Shown here one piece after another: positions 21,653-29,485 of a stretch of 29,583 nucleotides of DNA (position 1 is its first letter; every line of letters starts with the position of its first letter). The stretch is taken from IMG/VR virus record IMGVR_UViG_3300025120_011862, positions 1 to 29,583 of that record; one strand, written 5' to 3'. The notes under the pieces were generated by a model. The model saw only the letters and a list, made by a program, of their open reading frames with translations, was not told the DNA's origin and searched no databases. The DNA is from a virus. The translations under genes and the position numbers were made by a program.

Positions 21653-22113
21653 CAATCTACCAAGGTGCCGTGTGCTCTTCTAATTTCACGAAGTGCTTCT
21701 AGATTCATATCCTTTGTGCCACCATCATATGCATGAGCATATCCTTCAGTAATCATTTGTTCGTTAAGGGACACAGTGTCGTCCCCAATGTAAAGCCAAC
21801 CCAAAAGACGCCCATATTTCCCAGTGCCACCAACAAGTTCAGTCCTAACAGACAACTCATCATCACCAGCCAAAGTGCCTTCGAGTTTTGCTTTGAGCCA
21901 TTCGGTTGCGTCGATTCCAAGTGCCTTCTCCTCTAAGTTTTTCGTCCTTTTCTCTGGCGTATCAACTCCTGCAATTCTAACTCTTTCCTTCTTGTATAGA
22001 TCGAACCCGAGATCAATAGTGACATCGATAGTATCACCATCAAGAACACGATTGATCTCCGTTACTCGGAAGTTGTAACAACTCTTCCTGCTCGGCGGTG
22101 TCATTGCACCCAT
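21652..22113 (-). CDS. Thermonuclease-family nuclease (SNase-like)
   Basis: 153 residues. LDGDTIDV (24-31), VRIAGVDTPE (45-54) and GKYGRLLGWLY (98-108) supply the calcium and catalytic positions of staphylococcal nuclease (D27, R46, D51, E54, R102 by alignment of motifs). It cuts DNA/RNA and may degrade host nucleic acid. No signal peptide is present. The N-terminal 25 codons overlap the upstream membrane gene by 74 nt; both seem needed, as the SNase fold includes this part. Confidence 0.87.
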   Translation of the reverse strand: MGAMTPPSRKSCYNFRVTEINRVLDGDTIDVTIDLGFDLYKKERVRIAGVDTPEKRTKNLEEKALGIDATEWLKAKLEGTLAGDDELSVRTELVGGTGKYGRLLGWLYIGDDTVSLNEQMITEGYAHAYDGGTKDMNLEALREIRRAHGTLVD

Positions 22114-22249
22114 TTTCTAGTTCCTCAAATGCTTCTCCTATTATGTATACAATATATCCTAATGATAGTCCAACAGCAATGATTACTAGAATGATTACTG
22201 ACCATACAGGATCAGCTGGATTATCAAGTGGACGTAACAATAAATTCAT
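22040..22249 (-). CDS. Small single-pass membrane protein (69 aa)
   Basis: A clear membrane segment (about 17-38; VIILVIIAVGLSLGYIVYI) and an acidic Gln/Glu tail. MNLLLRPLDNPADPVWS at the start looks conserved-type. ATGA overlap with the 56-aa gene upstream. Its 3' part overlaps the nuclease gene by 74 nt. Confidence 0.65.
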   Translation of the reverse strand: MNLLLRPLDNPADPVWSVIILVIIAVGLSLGYIVYIIGEAFEELENGCNDTAEQEELLQLPSNGDQSCS

Positions 22250-22416
22250 CTTTTACTATCAGGACTAGGGACTAATTGATATGCCATTTTATCTCTCAAT
22301 TTATTTACACGTTCTTCATTGTATTGCTTAAAGTTGCCTCTTTTCTCCACTTTTTTATAGTAGTGAAGTGCATTTAAGATTATTGTATAATCTTCCATAT
22401 TCAATTCAAAGTTCAT
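22246..22416 (-). CDS. Small soluble hypothetical protein (56 aa)
   Basis: Predicted helical: DYTIILNALHYYKKVEK, then a basic stretch (QYNEERVNKLRDKM). It overlaps the upstream gene by 11 nt and the downstream one by 3 nt (ATGA), a typical phage arrangement. Not recognised. Confidence 0.65.
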   Translation of the reverse strand: MNFELNMEDYTIILNALHYYKKVEKRGNFKQYNEERVNKLRDKMAYQLVPSPDSKR

Positions 22417-22966
22417 CGCATCCCTCCATCATTGTTGTTGCAAGTTCTCCACCAATCTCTGCACCTTTATCTTGTCCAAACATTGCTATCCATCCGGCAG
22501 CAACCCATCCGACATATGGAATACTAGTGAACCATGGTGCTGCTGCGGCACCAAGACTAGCACCCACTATCCTTCCTGTCGATTCTCCACCACCTTCCGC
22601 CTTTATACACTCTAACTTTTTCGCAGTCAACTTTCCCTCGGCACCTCCACCCATATGGCGGGCACCATCCATTGTATATTCCTCATCATATTCTACATTT
22701 GATTTCCCACCAATACCAAAGAACCCATTAGTCTTATCGACTCTTCTTCTTACACCCATGACTTTAGGATCATTTGATGAGTAATCAATCCTATATCCTT
22801 TCTCCCCTGCCTCTACTGTATATGAGGTATAATCCCCAACAGGAAGATTAATTATAGGCAAGTCATTTTTGTTTATGAGATGTCCCAAGACACCAATATG
22901 AGCAATCCCAAACAATGTTCCCACTGTTAGGACTACCCACTTAAATGGTGACTTTTGATTATCCAT
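22406..22966 (-). CDS. Membrane protein with Gly/Ala-rich C-terminus (186 aa)
   Basis: N-terminal membrane segment (about 10-31), a soluble middle, and a Gly/Ala-rich hydrophobic end (VGASLGAAAAPWF, then VGWVAAGWIAMFG) that looks like two close membrane or glycine-zipper segments. Cys near residues 119 and 183. No family recognised; possible virion or membrane-associated role. Confidence 0.65.
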   Translation of the reverse strand: MDNQKSPFKWVVLTVGTLFGIAHIGVLGHLINKNDLPIINLPVGDYTSYTVEAGEKGYRIDYSSNDPKVMGVRRRVDKTNGFFGIGGKSNVEYDEEYTMDGARHMGGGAEGKLTAKKLECIKAEGGGESTGRIVGASLGAAAAPWFTSIPYVGWVAAGWIAMFGQDKGAEIGGELATTMMEGCDEL

Positions 22967-22968
22967 AA

Positions 22969-23406
22969 TTACATCTTGTAAGATTCATCGGACTTTGGAG
23001 GTGCCTGTGTAATTTGTACAGGTGCCTGTTCGATACGAATAGTTTGTGCCGGTGCAGTTTGTGCTGCTGCGGCAATCAATCTTTCCATATCTGCTTTACT
23101 GATTCCACCACCATTACTTCCACCACCTTCTCCTGCTTTCTTTGCTGCCTGAACACCAAAAGTTGCTAACACCCCAGTAAATACTGATGCGATAAAAGTG
23201 GGATCTAATTTTTGCTCGGGAATACCAAGGGCTGGTGGTAACTTGATGTAAGCCAACGTGAGTATTCCGCCGCTCCAAACAAGGATGCCAAGCCTAACAA
23301 AAGTAGAAAGAATTGCAATTTGTTCTTCCTTGTCATCTGCTGCCTCCTTTAGTTTTCCTAAAATACCTTTTTTCTTAGGTTCATCTTTTTTGACTTCTTC
23401 TGGCAT
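22969..23406 (-). CDS. Two-membrane-segment protein, holin-like candidate (145 aa)
   Basis: A basic cytoplasmic-type start, then membrane segments at about 29-53 (IAILSTFVRLGILVW) and about 69-85 (FIASVFTGVLATFGV), then a Gly-rich linker and a Gln/Ala/Pro tail. The layout resembles class II holins, which help release lysozyme, but no holin signature is certain. A CATAAATA box precedes it. Confidence 0.55.
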   Translation of the reverse strand: MPEEVKKDEPKKKGILGKLKEAADDKEEQIAILSTFVRLGILVWSGGILTLAYIKLPPALGIPEQKLDPTFIASVFTGVLATFGVQAAKKAGEGGGSNGGGISKADMERLIAAAAQTAPAQTIRIEQAPVQITQAPPKSDESYKM

Positions 23407-23427
23407 TGAAAAGAGGCATGGCTCTTT

Positions 23428-23435
23428 TATTTATG
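23428..23435 (-). promoter_or_regulatory. Degenerate late-promoter box CATAAATA
   Basis: One mismatch from the T4-type late box, about 22 nt before the holin-like gene. Confidence 0.35.
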
Positions 23436-23625
23436 GTTTTAGTATGTCAACAGTGACATTAGATTTTTCTATTTGATTAAATTTTTGACAAAGGGTATCA
23501 CTTGATTGATGTTCCCATTTGTGATACGTATCTTTTAATTGTTGAGTATAATTAGAACCATCGTGCTCTTTCATTTCGTTGGCAACAATGGTTCTAATTA
23601 ATACGTCTCTTGTTAGAGTAGACAT
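23431..23625 (-). CDS. Small hypothetical protein (64 aa)
   Basis: Predicted helical with RDVLIRTIVANEMKEH and LKDTYHKWEHQ; no family recognised. It is preceded by an extended -10 promoter-like site. Confidence 0.6.
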   Translation of the reverse strand: MSTLTRDVLIRTIVANEMKEHDGSNYTQQLKDTYHKWEHQSSDTLCQKFNQIEKSNVTVDILKP

Positions 23626-23658
23626 GTTTTAAATTTTTTATCCAACAAAGAGTTCACC

Positions 23659-23667
23659 ATTATAACA
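23659..23667 (-). promoter_or_regulatory. Extended -10 promoter site (TGTTATAAT)
   Basis: Minus strand TG-N-TATAAT before the 64-aa gene; the -35 region is weak. Confidence 0.4.
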
Positions 23668-23717
23668 CAAGAGGTTTCACAGAACTCTTCTCGGCTGGTT
23701 TCCTGTTCAGGATGTTA

Positions 23718-24389
23718 TTATTTAGTAATGTAACCTTCTTTGACTAGATATTCACGAGTCAAAGGAGTAGGTTCATAAACCTCCCACATATTACCATTAG
23801 CACATGCCGCAAGTGCATCAGAGGTCATTCCTTCTGTCTTACCTGCCCATGTTGCTTCCTTTTCCCATGGCCATGAATTTTCGGGATATGCACTTTCTAC
23901 CATATCACGCCAGAGCATAGGAACCTCATCTTCAGGTTTGATAATAGCAATCATACTGTTATCAATTGTGCCTGCCATACAGTCCTGTGCAGCGTGCCAT
24001 CCTTCATGACGCATCACACTCATTAATACACTCGGACGGCCCATGAATGCTTTATTGAGGAAGAAGTTATTACCTACAGTATGATAAACTCCCCTATGAG
24101 ATACAGGAAAGTATTTTTGATCTGCTAAAAATACTTTGACCCCAATCATATTAAGGGAACTAAGCATACTGTTAAATTCAGTAGCAACAGGATAAAAAGA
24201 ATCAGTATTGGGATACTGACTAGACACATCTAGGATACTAGTAATTTCATCAACTTCATCTGTACACTCTTGTAAAAGCATACATCCCATAGAATGCATA
24301 GTGAAGTACTCACTATCTTTAAGTGGATCTGCAAAAACAGGAGTAGTTAATGCTGCGGATGCCAATAAACTTGCAATAATTTTTTTCAT
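23718..24389 (-). CDS. Secreted zinc metallopeptidase-like protein (HExxH)
   Basis: 223 residues with a signal peptide (1-20, ending VFA). SVMRHEGWHAAQDC carries H128-E129-x2-H132, the HExxH zinc motif; E178 in WEKEATWAG is a plausible third ligand. The rest is not recognised, with Cys pairs that could form disulfides outside the cytoplasm. It is the last gene of an operon that also has a lysozyme-like gene, so it may help degrade the host periplasm or envelope proteins. Peptidase activity is inferred. Confidence 0.72.
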   Translation of the reverse strand: MKKIIASLLASAALTTPVFADPLKDSEYFTMHSMGCMLLQECTDEVDEITSILDVSSQYPNTDSFYPVATEFNSMLSSLNMIGVKVFLADQKYFPVSHRGVYHTVGNNFFLNKAFMGRPSVLMSVMRHEGWHAAQDCMAGTIDNSMIAIIKPEDEVPMLWRDMVESAYPENSWPWEKEATWAGKTEGMTSDALAACANGNMWEVYEPTPLTREYLVKEGYITK

Positions 24390-24595
24390 TTGTAATATGC
24401 TTCAAAGTATTTAATAATGCCATTAGTATTTACATTACCCTGAGATACCCAGTCATGAGCACATTCATACATTGATTGATTAGTGTATGCAGGTAATGAT
24501 TTTTTTAGTTGACCACCATATTTAGTGAGAAGAACTTTAAGTGCTGACTCACGAAGTTTTAATTTATCTTCACTATAACGCCAATCGTCGATCAT
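24386..24595 (-). CDS. Small hypothetical protein (69 aa)
   Basis: Helical and soluble (DKLKLRESALKVLLTKYGG, YTNQSMYECAHDWVSQGN). ATGA overlap with both neighbours. Not recognised. Confidence 0.62.
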   Translation of the reverse strand: MIDDWRYSEDKLKLRESALKVLLTKYGGQLKKSLPAYTNQSMYECAHDWVSQGNVNTNGIIKYFEAYYK

Positions 24596-24891
24596 ATTTG
24601 ATTCTCCTTTTTTTCATGAAAGATTTCAGAACCTCCACCTATTGAATTAAGTTGTATGGTAGTTTTACCACTACTTGTAGCAATATTATATATTACCTCA
24701 TGAATATCTTTTGGTTCTGCTATATCATCTTCAGGTAACAATTGACCATCAGATACTGCATGATCAAATGCTTCTTTCAAACTCATTTGAGGATCGGACA
24801 AAACTGCCGGGCCGAACCAAGGGTCATCTTTCAAATAATTTGGAGCAGGAATAGTTTTATTAAGTATTTTTTTAATAGATCTTAAAATCAT
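24592..24891 (-). CDS. Hypothetical protein (99 aa)
   Basis: Basic start, then acidic and neutral; contains KDDPWFGPAVLSDPQ and a Gly/Ser-rich end (IGGGSEIF). No known family seen. It overlaps the lysozyme-like gene by 4 nt. Confidence 0.6.
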   Translation of the reverse strand: MILRSIKKILNKTIPAPNYLKDDPWFGPAVLSDPQMSLKEAFDHAVSDGQLLPEDDIAEPKDIHEVIYNIATSSGKTTIQLNSIGGGSEIFHEKKENQI

Positions 24892-25472
24892 ACTAATACC
24901 ATTTTCTTGATGTAATCATATGCATAAAGTTCTCGGTTACCCTTAATACCCCAACCTAACCAAGTATATGCAGGTCTCATGTAATAAGATACGGTTTGTC
25001 CACCACCTTCAAATTGTGGAAGAACACGTCGGAAGATAGGTTCATTAATCATCCAACGAACTTGCCCTTCAAGAGAAGATGGATCGCATTTATATTTGGC
25101 ACAGAAGTTTCCAAGACCTTTATAACGTCCGATAGAAGTCCACTGAATTAAACCAAACCCACCTTTCTTACATTCCAAGTAAGAAATGCGAGCACCACCT
25201 TCACAGATATTAGCAATGAACTTTGATTCCTGCTGAATGTTTCCCATGATTGTAGCAAGCGCATTACGATCAGAGATATTTGTGTGCTCTTGTAGTGCTG
25301 CTAGAACAATTTGTTCATTAGGAGTACAACTAGGACACTTCCAAGTCTCTTCCTCTATAATAATTTCTTCTACAGGTTCTGTTTCTAATTTTGCTTTGAT
25401 TTGTTCAGGTTCTGGGGAAGGGATTGCAACTACACTTGCAAGAAGTCCAATTCCAAAAAGTGATTTAATCAT
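24888..25472 (-). CDS. Lysozyme-like (phage tail lysozyme/PF18013-type) secreted protein
   Basis: 194 residues from M15 of the longest frame (ATG 25472), which overlaps the upstream stop (ATGATTAA) and starts a signal peptide (IKSLFGIGLLASVVA). NALATIMGNIQQESKF holds the likely catalytic Glu (82 from this start), followed by GGFGLIQWTSIGRYKGL and SSLEGQVRWMI, the helical core order of the phage tail lysozyme-like fold. CPSC and several other Cys suggest disulfides. It likely cleaves peptidoglycan for lysis or entry. A longer start at 25514 is possible. Confidence 0.8.
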   Translation of the reverse strand: MIKSLFGIGLLASVVAIPSPEPEQIKAKLETEPVEEIIIEEETWKCPSCTPNEQIVLAALQEHTNISDRNALATIMGNIQQESKFIANICEGGARISYLECKKGGFGLIQWTSIGRYKGLGNFCAKYKCDPSSLEGQVRWMINEPIFRRVLPQFEGGGQTVSYYMRPAYTWLGWGIKGNRELYAYDYIKKMVLV

Positions 25473-25668
25473 TGTCTCCAAGATATTCGAGTGAGTAAAT
25501 TTCATGATCCTCAAGATTGGGGTCTAACCATTCGGCAAACTCTGACTGGATCGCATGAGCATCTTCTACAGATTTTAGCACATCATCCGTATTCATGTCA
25601 CAGAGAATGTGCAGTCTATCAACTGCCCAGTCATGGGTTACTTGCAAGGTCTTTTCCAAAGTTTCCAT
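25465..25668 (-). CDS. Small acidic hypothetical protein (67 aa)
   Basis: Best start is ATG 25668 (METLEKTLQVTHDW); upstream codons to 25749 overlap the endonuclease gene. Acidic helical protein ending EYLGDND. Not recognised. Confidence 0.6.
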   Translation of the reverse strand: METLEKTLQVTHDWAVDRLHILCDMNTDDVLKSVEDAHAIQSEFAEWLDPNLEDHEIYSLEYLGDND

Positions 25669-26080
25669 AATCTTTCCGCATGTAACGGCCGAGAATATTG
25701 CTATTATAGTATGCCGGTGCTCCGTTGTCAAGTGCCTCTGATAGCACATTATTTAGAAACAACTGCTTGGTCTCCTCAAAGTTACAATCTCCCTTCTTCT
25801 CATGAAGACTTAGTATTACTCTACTGAAGAACTCTTTGCCATATCTTTTTATATCTTCCTTTAACTCAGGACAAGAACCATAATACTTCTTCCAATCAGA
25901 TTCTTGTTTTACTTTTCTCTTTTTTCCTGGTGGGGTTCTGAACGACCAAAAATACTTTCGCCCAATGTATTGTCGTTGGTTTGACTTATTGGTAATACAA
26001 TAAACAAAACCAAAGTGGTTCCCAATAGCATCAGACTCAAAAGGTTCATTATTGTATATCCAAGAATTCTCATAACTCAT
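25631..26080 (-). CDS. GIY-YIG-like endonuclease (SegE-type)
   Basis: 149 residues. FGFVYCITNKSNQRQYIGRK (23-42) aligns with the GIY-YIG core (FVY for GIY, YIG at 38-40, R41), then SDWKKYYGSCPELKEDI, and FEETKQLFLNN (101-111) provides the catalytic-type Glu. This layout matches the SegE-like subset of phage GIY-YIG proteins. It may be a homing-type nuclease or a host-DNA-cutting enzyme. It is the first gene of the lysis operon; GATAAATA lies about 23 nt upstream. Confidence 0.75.
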   Translation of the reverse strand: MSYENSWIYNNEPFESDAIGNHFGFVYCITNKSNQRQYIGRKYFWSFRTPPGKKRKVKQESDWKKYYGSCPELKEDIKRYGKEFFSRVILSLHEKKGDCNFEETKQLFLNNVLSEALDNGAPAYYNSNILGRYMRKDYGNFGKDLASNP

Positions 26081-26102
26081 GATATAGTATCTTATGAGCT
26101 AT

Positions 26103-26110
26103 TATTTATC
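26103..26110 (-). promoter_or_regulatory. Degenerate late-promoter box GATAAATA
   Basis: One mismatch from TATAAATA, about 23 nt before the GIY-YIG-like gene. Confidence 0.35.
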
Positions 26111-26137
26111 TTTAACGGGGACAAACCTAGTCTACAT

Positions 26138-26166
26138 AAAAAAAGGAGACTTGTCAAGCCTCCTTT
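26138..26166 (-). terminator. Rho-independent terminator after the 652-aa gene
   Basis: Minus strand: AAAGGAG-G-CTTG, A, CAAG-T-CTCCTTT, then T-run of 7 (partly shared with the stem). It lies 21 nt after the stop at 26188. Confidence 0.85.
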
Positions 26167-26187
26167 GAGTATTATGTGAGTTTTATA

Positions 26188-28146
26188 TCACTTTGTTAGT
26201 TTACCAACAGCACGACCGATACCTTTCTGCCTCTTATCAATCTTCTTATCTTTAGGTGTTTGACCTGGATAACCGATTTCGGCATCTTCAGCATCAGTTG
26301 AACCTTGAGAATAGGATCTTTTCTCAACATCCTTAGATGCTTTCTTTACATAAGAACCCATAGTTCCTTTGGAAAGTTCGTCAAGTTGCTCACCTTCATT
26401 CGTCATAGAGAGGTATGCCTGGTGGAGAGATTCAAGTTCTTCTTTCCTAGTAAGTCTCTTAACAAATCCCTTGAGACCTTTGCTCTTTTCTTTTTTGTCT
26501 TGGGGGTAGTGGAGAAGGGGGTTGTAATTAGGATCTTTACCAGTAGCAGGTACTTTGGTATTTTTATCTTCAGGGCCCTCATTGGGAGTTCCTTTGTATA
26601 GCTTCCCTTGTGCTCTCGCTCCCCCCTTTTCTCTTTTTTCTAATCTGTCCATACCTTTCATCGCATCGTCATGCTTTCTACCTTTGGTATAGACATACTT
26701 ATCCGTTTTATCTTGATCCTCGATGTTCTTATTAAGATAGCTTCTCGCAAGTTTCTTGGAGATTTCGTCAAGTTGCTCAAATTCTTCATTCTTAGCACCA
26801 GACTTATGACGAACTGTTCCTTTCTCGTCAGTATAAGTTTCTCTCTCCTTATTAGGAGTTACATAACCAACACCAGGAACTGCACCAGTCTTACCAGCAG
26901 CTCTCGCAGCATTTCTATCTGCTGCTCTCTGTGCCGCTCTCTTACGATTGCGATCATAAGAACTCATTGCTTCATCAACATTCTCTGACTCTACAAGTGC
27001 TTCAATCTCCTTCACAGTAAAGAGACCGGTTGCTTCGAGTTCTTCTTTCTTCAGTGCTGCTTTACGTCCAGCAGGGTCTGTCATCGCAATACGACGTTGC
27101 ATCTGCTTATTGGTTTCCTTCTCGTTGCCTTGACGGGCAGCAACAACTTCTTTAGCATATGCTTTATTAGATTGACGTTCCATCTTCTCTTTAGGAAGTG
27201 GTTTCATATCCTCTTCAATTTCTTCTTCACTTTGATGGTTATAAACTTGACTATAAAGTTCTTTGATTGTTGCGAGTTCTTTGTTGTAATTCATGTCCTC
27301 TTTCCTTGCTCTATCTGTAAGTGAATCGGCACCTGCCTTAACTGCACCAGCAGCAGCAGAAACACCCTTGCTAATGCCTCTGACGACCTTCTTAAGTCCT
27401 CTTTTCAGAAGACCATCCTTTCTCTTTCTAGGTGCCGCAGAAGACGATCCACCATCATTAGAAGAACTAGAAGATGGTCCAGTGCCTGATGATGAAGATG
27501 ATGAAGAACTTTCACTATCAGAAGAACTACTTGAGGTGGATGGAGAACTGGATTGGGTTGATTTATATCCTTTCTTGGCAGCACTACCTATATCTTTTAC
27601 CAAATTCTTAGCACTACCTGCTGCTTTACCGGCAACTTCAGCACTCTTAACCGCAACTTTACCTGCTGTTTTCAATCCAGTTTTTGCAGCAGACCCTACC
27701 TTCTTGACTACACCCTTAATTTGGGAAAGTTTTGATGCTTTCTTTTCGGGAGAAGCACTTCCAACTTTTTCTTTGGATACTTTAAGTTTTGCTCTAGCCA
27801 TTGAACCAGCATCTCTGCCTGATTTCTGACCTTCTCCAGATGCTGCAGAGGTTTTATCCCTCATTCTCATTGCAGCAACTTGTGCTGGATTTGTAACCTC
27901 AGTAAGAATTTCTAATTCAGTATCAACCGACTCACAAATCGTTTGCTCTACAATATCAATATCTAATCCTTCTTCCAAGCACTCTTCGAAAAATTCTATT
28001 ACTTGCTCTTCGATATATTCATCTGTAAGATCGTCAAGATCTTCATCAGTAAATTCATCTAAAATACTTTCTGCAATATCAGGAGCATAAACATCCTGAT
28101 ATAAACTTCGAATTAGTCCATAATCAGACTGCGATAAAGATTTCAT
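26188..28146 (-). CDS. 652-aa low-complexity phage protein, probable virion structural protein
   Basis: Very acidic start (about 24-80), then an Ala/Lys/Gly-rich basic region, a Ser-rich run around residues 197-237, another basic Ala/Gly block (near 255-280), and a Lys/Glu/Arg-rich C-terminal half. Two related segments, LDEISKKLARSYLNK (about 456) and LDELSKGTMGSYVKK (about 593), form a repeat of the type seen in cyanophage structural proteins. No enzyme motif. An exact late box lies 29 nt upstream and a terminator follows, so it forms a late unit. Functional name uncertain. Confidence 0.7.
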   Translation of the reverse strand: MKSLSQSDYGLIRSLYQDVYAPDIAESILDEFTDEDLDDLTDEYIEEQVIEFFEECLEEGLDIDIVEQTICESVDTELEILTEVTNPAQVAAMRMRDKTSAASGEGQKSGRDAGSMARAKLKVSKEKVGSASPEKKASKLSQIKGVVKKVGSAAKTGLKTAGKVAVKSAEVAGKAAGSAKNLVKDIGSAAKKGYKSTQSSSPSTSSSSSDSESSSSSSSSGTGPSSSSSNDGGSSSAAPRKRKDGLLKRGLKKVVRGISKGVSAAAGAVKAGADSLTDRARKEDMNYNKELATIKELYSQVYNHQSEEEIEEDMKPLPKEKMERQSNKAYAKEVVAARQGNEKETNKQMQRRIAMTDPAGRKAALKKEELEATGLFTVKEIEALVESENVDEAMSSYDRNRKRAAQRAADRNAARAAGKTGAVPGVGYVTPNKERETYTDEKGTVRHKSGAKNEEFEQLDEISKKLARSYLNKNIEDQDKTDKYVYTKGRKHDDAMKGMDRLEKREKGGARAQGKLYKGTPNEGPEDKNTKVPATGKDPNYNPLLHYPQDKKEKSKGLKGFVKRLTRKEELESLHQAYLSMTNEGEQLDELSKGTMGSYVKKASKDVEKRSYSQGSTDAEDAEIGYPGQTPKDKKIDKRQKGIGRAVGKLTK

Positions 28147-28174
28147 CTTAATTCTAAATTACCCTTTATAAGGA

Positions 28175-28182
28175 TATTTATA
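28175..28182 (-). promoter_or_regulatory. T4-type late promoter box (TATAAATA)
   Basis: Exact box, 29 nt before the 652-aa gene, touching the T-run after the nrdB unit. Confidence 0.7.
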
Positions 28183-28199
28183 AAAAAAGGACCCCCCTT
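28182..28199 (-). terminator. Weak hairpin plus T-run after the nrdB unit
   Basis: Minus strand AAGG, 5-nt loop, CCTT, then TTTTT. Only four base pairs, so termination is uncertain. Confidence 0.4.
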
Positions 28200-28320
28200 A
28201 GGAATCCTCTTGATCTAATTCTTCAAATGCTTTATACCCATCATAATCACCGAATAGAAAAGCATCAGATTTTGCTGCTTCTCTATATGCCACATATGAA
28301 TCAGAGACTAAATCCTGCAA
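28198..28320 (-). CDS. Possible small ORF after nrdB (40 aa)
   Basis: The end of this frame (KSDAFLFGDYDGYKAFEELD) looks protein-like, but no ATG serves it after nrdB; TTG 28320 or GTG 28293 are candidates, and a longer version overlaps nrdB in another frame. Not recognised. Confidence 0.35.
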   Translation of the reverse strand: MQDLVSDSYVAYREAAKSDAFLFGDYDGYKAFEELDQEDS

Positions 28321-29485
28321 AGGTTTCTTCGGTAACGTCTTGCTTGATTCCTCCGACGATGTAGGATTCAACTTCCGTCTCCTGAGGAGCAACTTGGAGA
28401 CCCTTCGACGAAATCCAATGTTCCGTCCAGGGGAGTGGGTTATTCTTTGCGGGTACGTCATAGATTGGTTTCAGTCCAATTGATTTCATTCTACGATTGG
28501 CAATCCATTCCACATACTGCTGAAGCAGTTTATCATTGAGACCAATCATCGAACCATCCTTGAACAGATACTCTGCCCAAAGTTTTTCTTGATTTACAGT
28601 TTTCTCAAAAGTATTGATTAACCACTGCTCTTCTTCTTTGAAGATTTGTGCCATCTCAGGATCATCACCTTCTCTCCACTTCTTCAGAATATTCTGAGTA
28701 ATGGCAAGATGTTGATTCTCATCTCTGGCAATCAGTGAGATGATCTTTGCACTTCCTTCCATAAGTTTGAGTTCACCAAAAGCAAAACTGCAAGCAAATG
28801 ATACGTAAAATCGAATACCTTCAAGGATATTAACATTCGCAACTGCTTTGAAGAGTTTGCGTTTAAGTTCATATCTTGTTTCTTGTGCATAAGCGACTCC
28901 TTCTAATGCGTGTTGCCAATCACTAGTACTATCATAATGATGTGCTGCATTAATAAAATCATTATATGCTTCAGTCACACTCATCGCACGTTCAACAATT
29001 CGTTCATCATTCAGAATGTGGTCAAACACATCTGAAGGGTCCGAATAAACGTTCTTAATGATATGAGTGTATGAACGACTGTGGATCATCTCCATGAACC
29101 CCCAGACCTCCATACATGCCTCTAATTCAGGAAGAGAGCAGTATGGGATAAACGCCATACCAGGACCACGACCCTGAACCGAATCAAGCATAATCTGATA
29201 CTTCAAGTTAGAAGTAAAGATATGCTTTTGCTCTGGACGTAGTGTCTGATAATCAGCACGATCCTTCTGGAGAGAAACTTCCTCTGGTCTCCAGAAATAT
29301 CCTAACTGCTGAGTGGTCAACTTATCAAAAATTGGATACTTGTAAGAATCGTATCTTTGAATACCTAATGGTTTCCCAAAGAACATTGGTTGTTTTTTAG
29401 TGTCTACCTCTTCTGCATTGAACACGGTCATAGAATCGACCACTGGTCTCTCCTCTTTATTTGTCTTAAATCTTACAAGACTCAC
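28301..29485 (-). CDS. nrdB: Class Ia ribonucleotide reductase beta subunit NrdB
   Basis: 394 residues. The diiron ligands line up with E. coli NrdB: D101 (MLDSVQGRG), E132 and H135 (MEMIHSRSY), E238 (FGELKL), E256 and H259 (ARDENQHL); Y139 in the same HSRSY is the tyrosyl-radical position. It makes the radical used by NrdA to reduce ribonucleotides to dNTPs for phage DNA. The GTG start at 29485 has a strong AGGAGG-type ribosome site and overlaps nrdA by 20 nt; ATG 29431 is the alternative. Confidence 0.95.
   Translation of the reverse strand: MSLVRFKTNKEERPVVDSMTVFNAEEVDTKKQPMFFGKPLGIQRYDSYKYPIFDKLTTQQLGYFWRPEEVSLQKDRADYQTLRPEQKHIFTSNLKYQIMLDSVQGRGPGMAFIPYCSLPELEACMEVWGFMEMIHSRSYTHIIKNVYSDPSDVFDHILNDERIVERAMSVTEAYNDFINAAHHYDSTSDWQHALEGVAYAQETRYELKRKLFKAVANVNILEGIRFYVSFACSFAFGELKLMEGSAKIISLIARDENQHLAITQNILKKWREGDDPEMAQIFKEEEQWLINTFEKTVNQEKLWAEYLFKDGSMIGLNDKLLQQYVEWIANRRMKSIGLKPIYDVPAKNNPLPWTEHWISSKGLQVAPQETEVESYIVGGIKQDVTEETFAGFSL

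Noticed and set aside
22368-22784. Plus-strand open frame of 138 codons
   Set aside because: Antisense to the 186-aa membrane gene, Pro/Ser/Ala composition typical of a shadow, no ribosome site.
27293-27829. Plus-strand open frame of 178 codons
   Set aside because: It is the mirror of the Ser/Ala/Lys-rich part of the 652-aa gene; low complexity gives long antisense frames.
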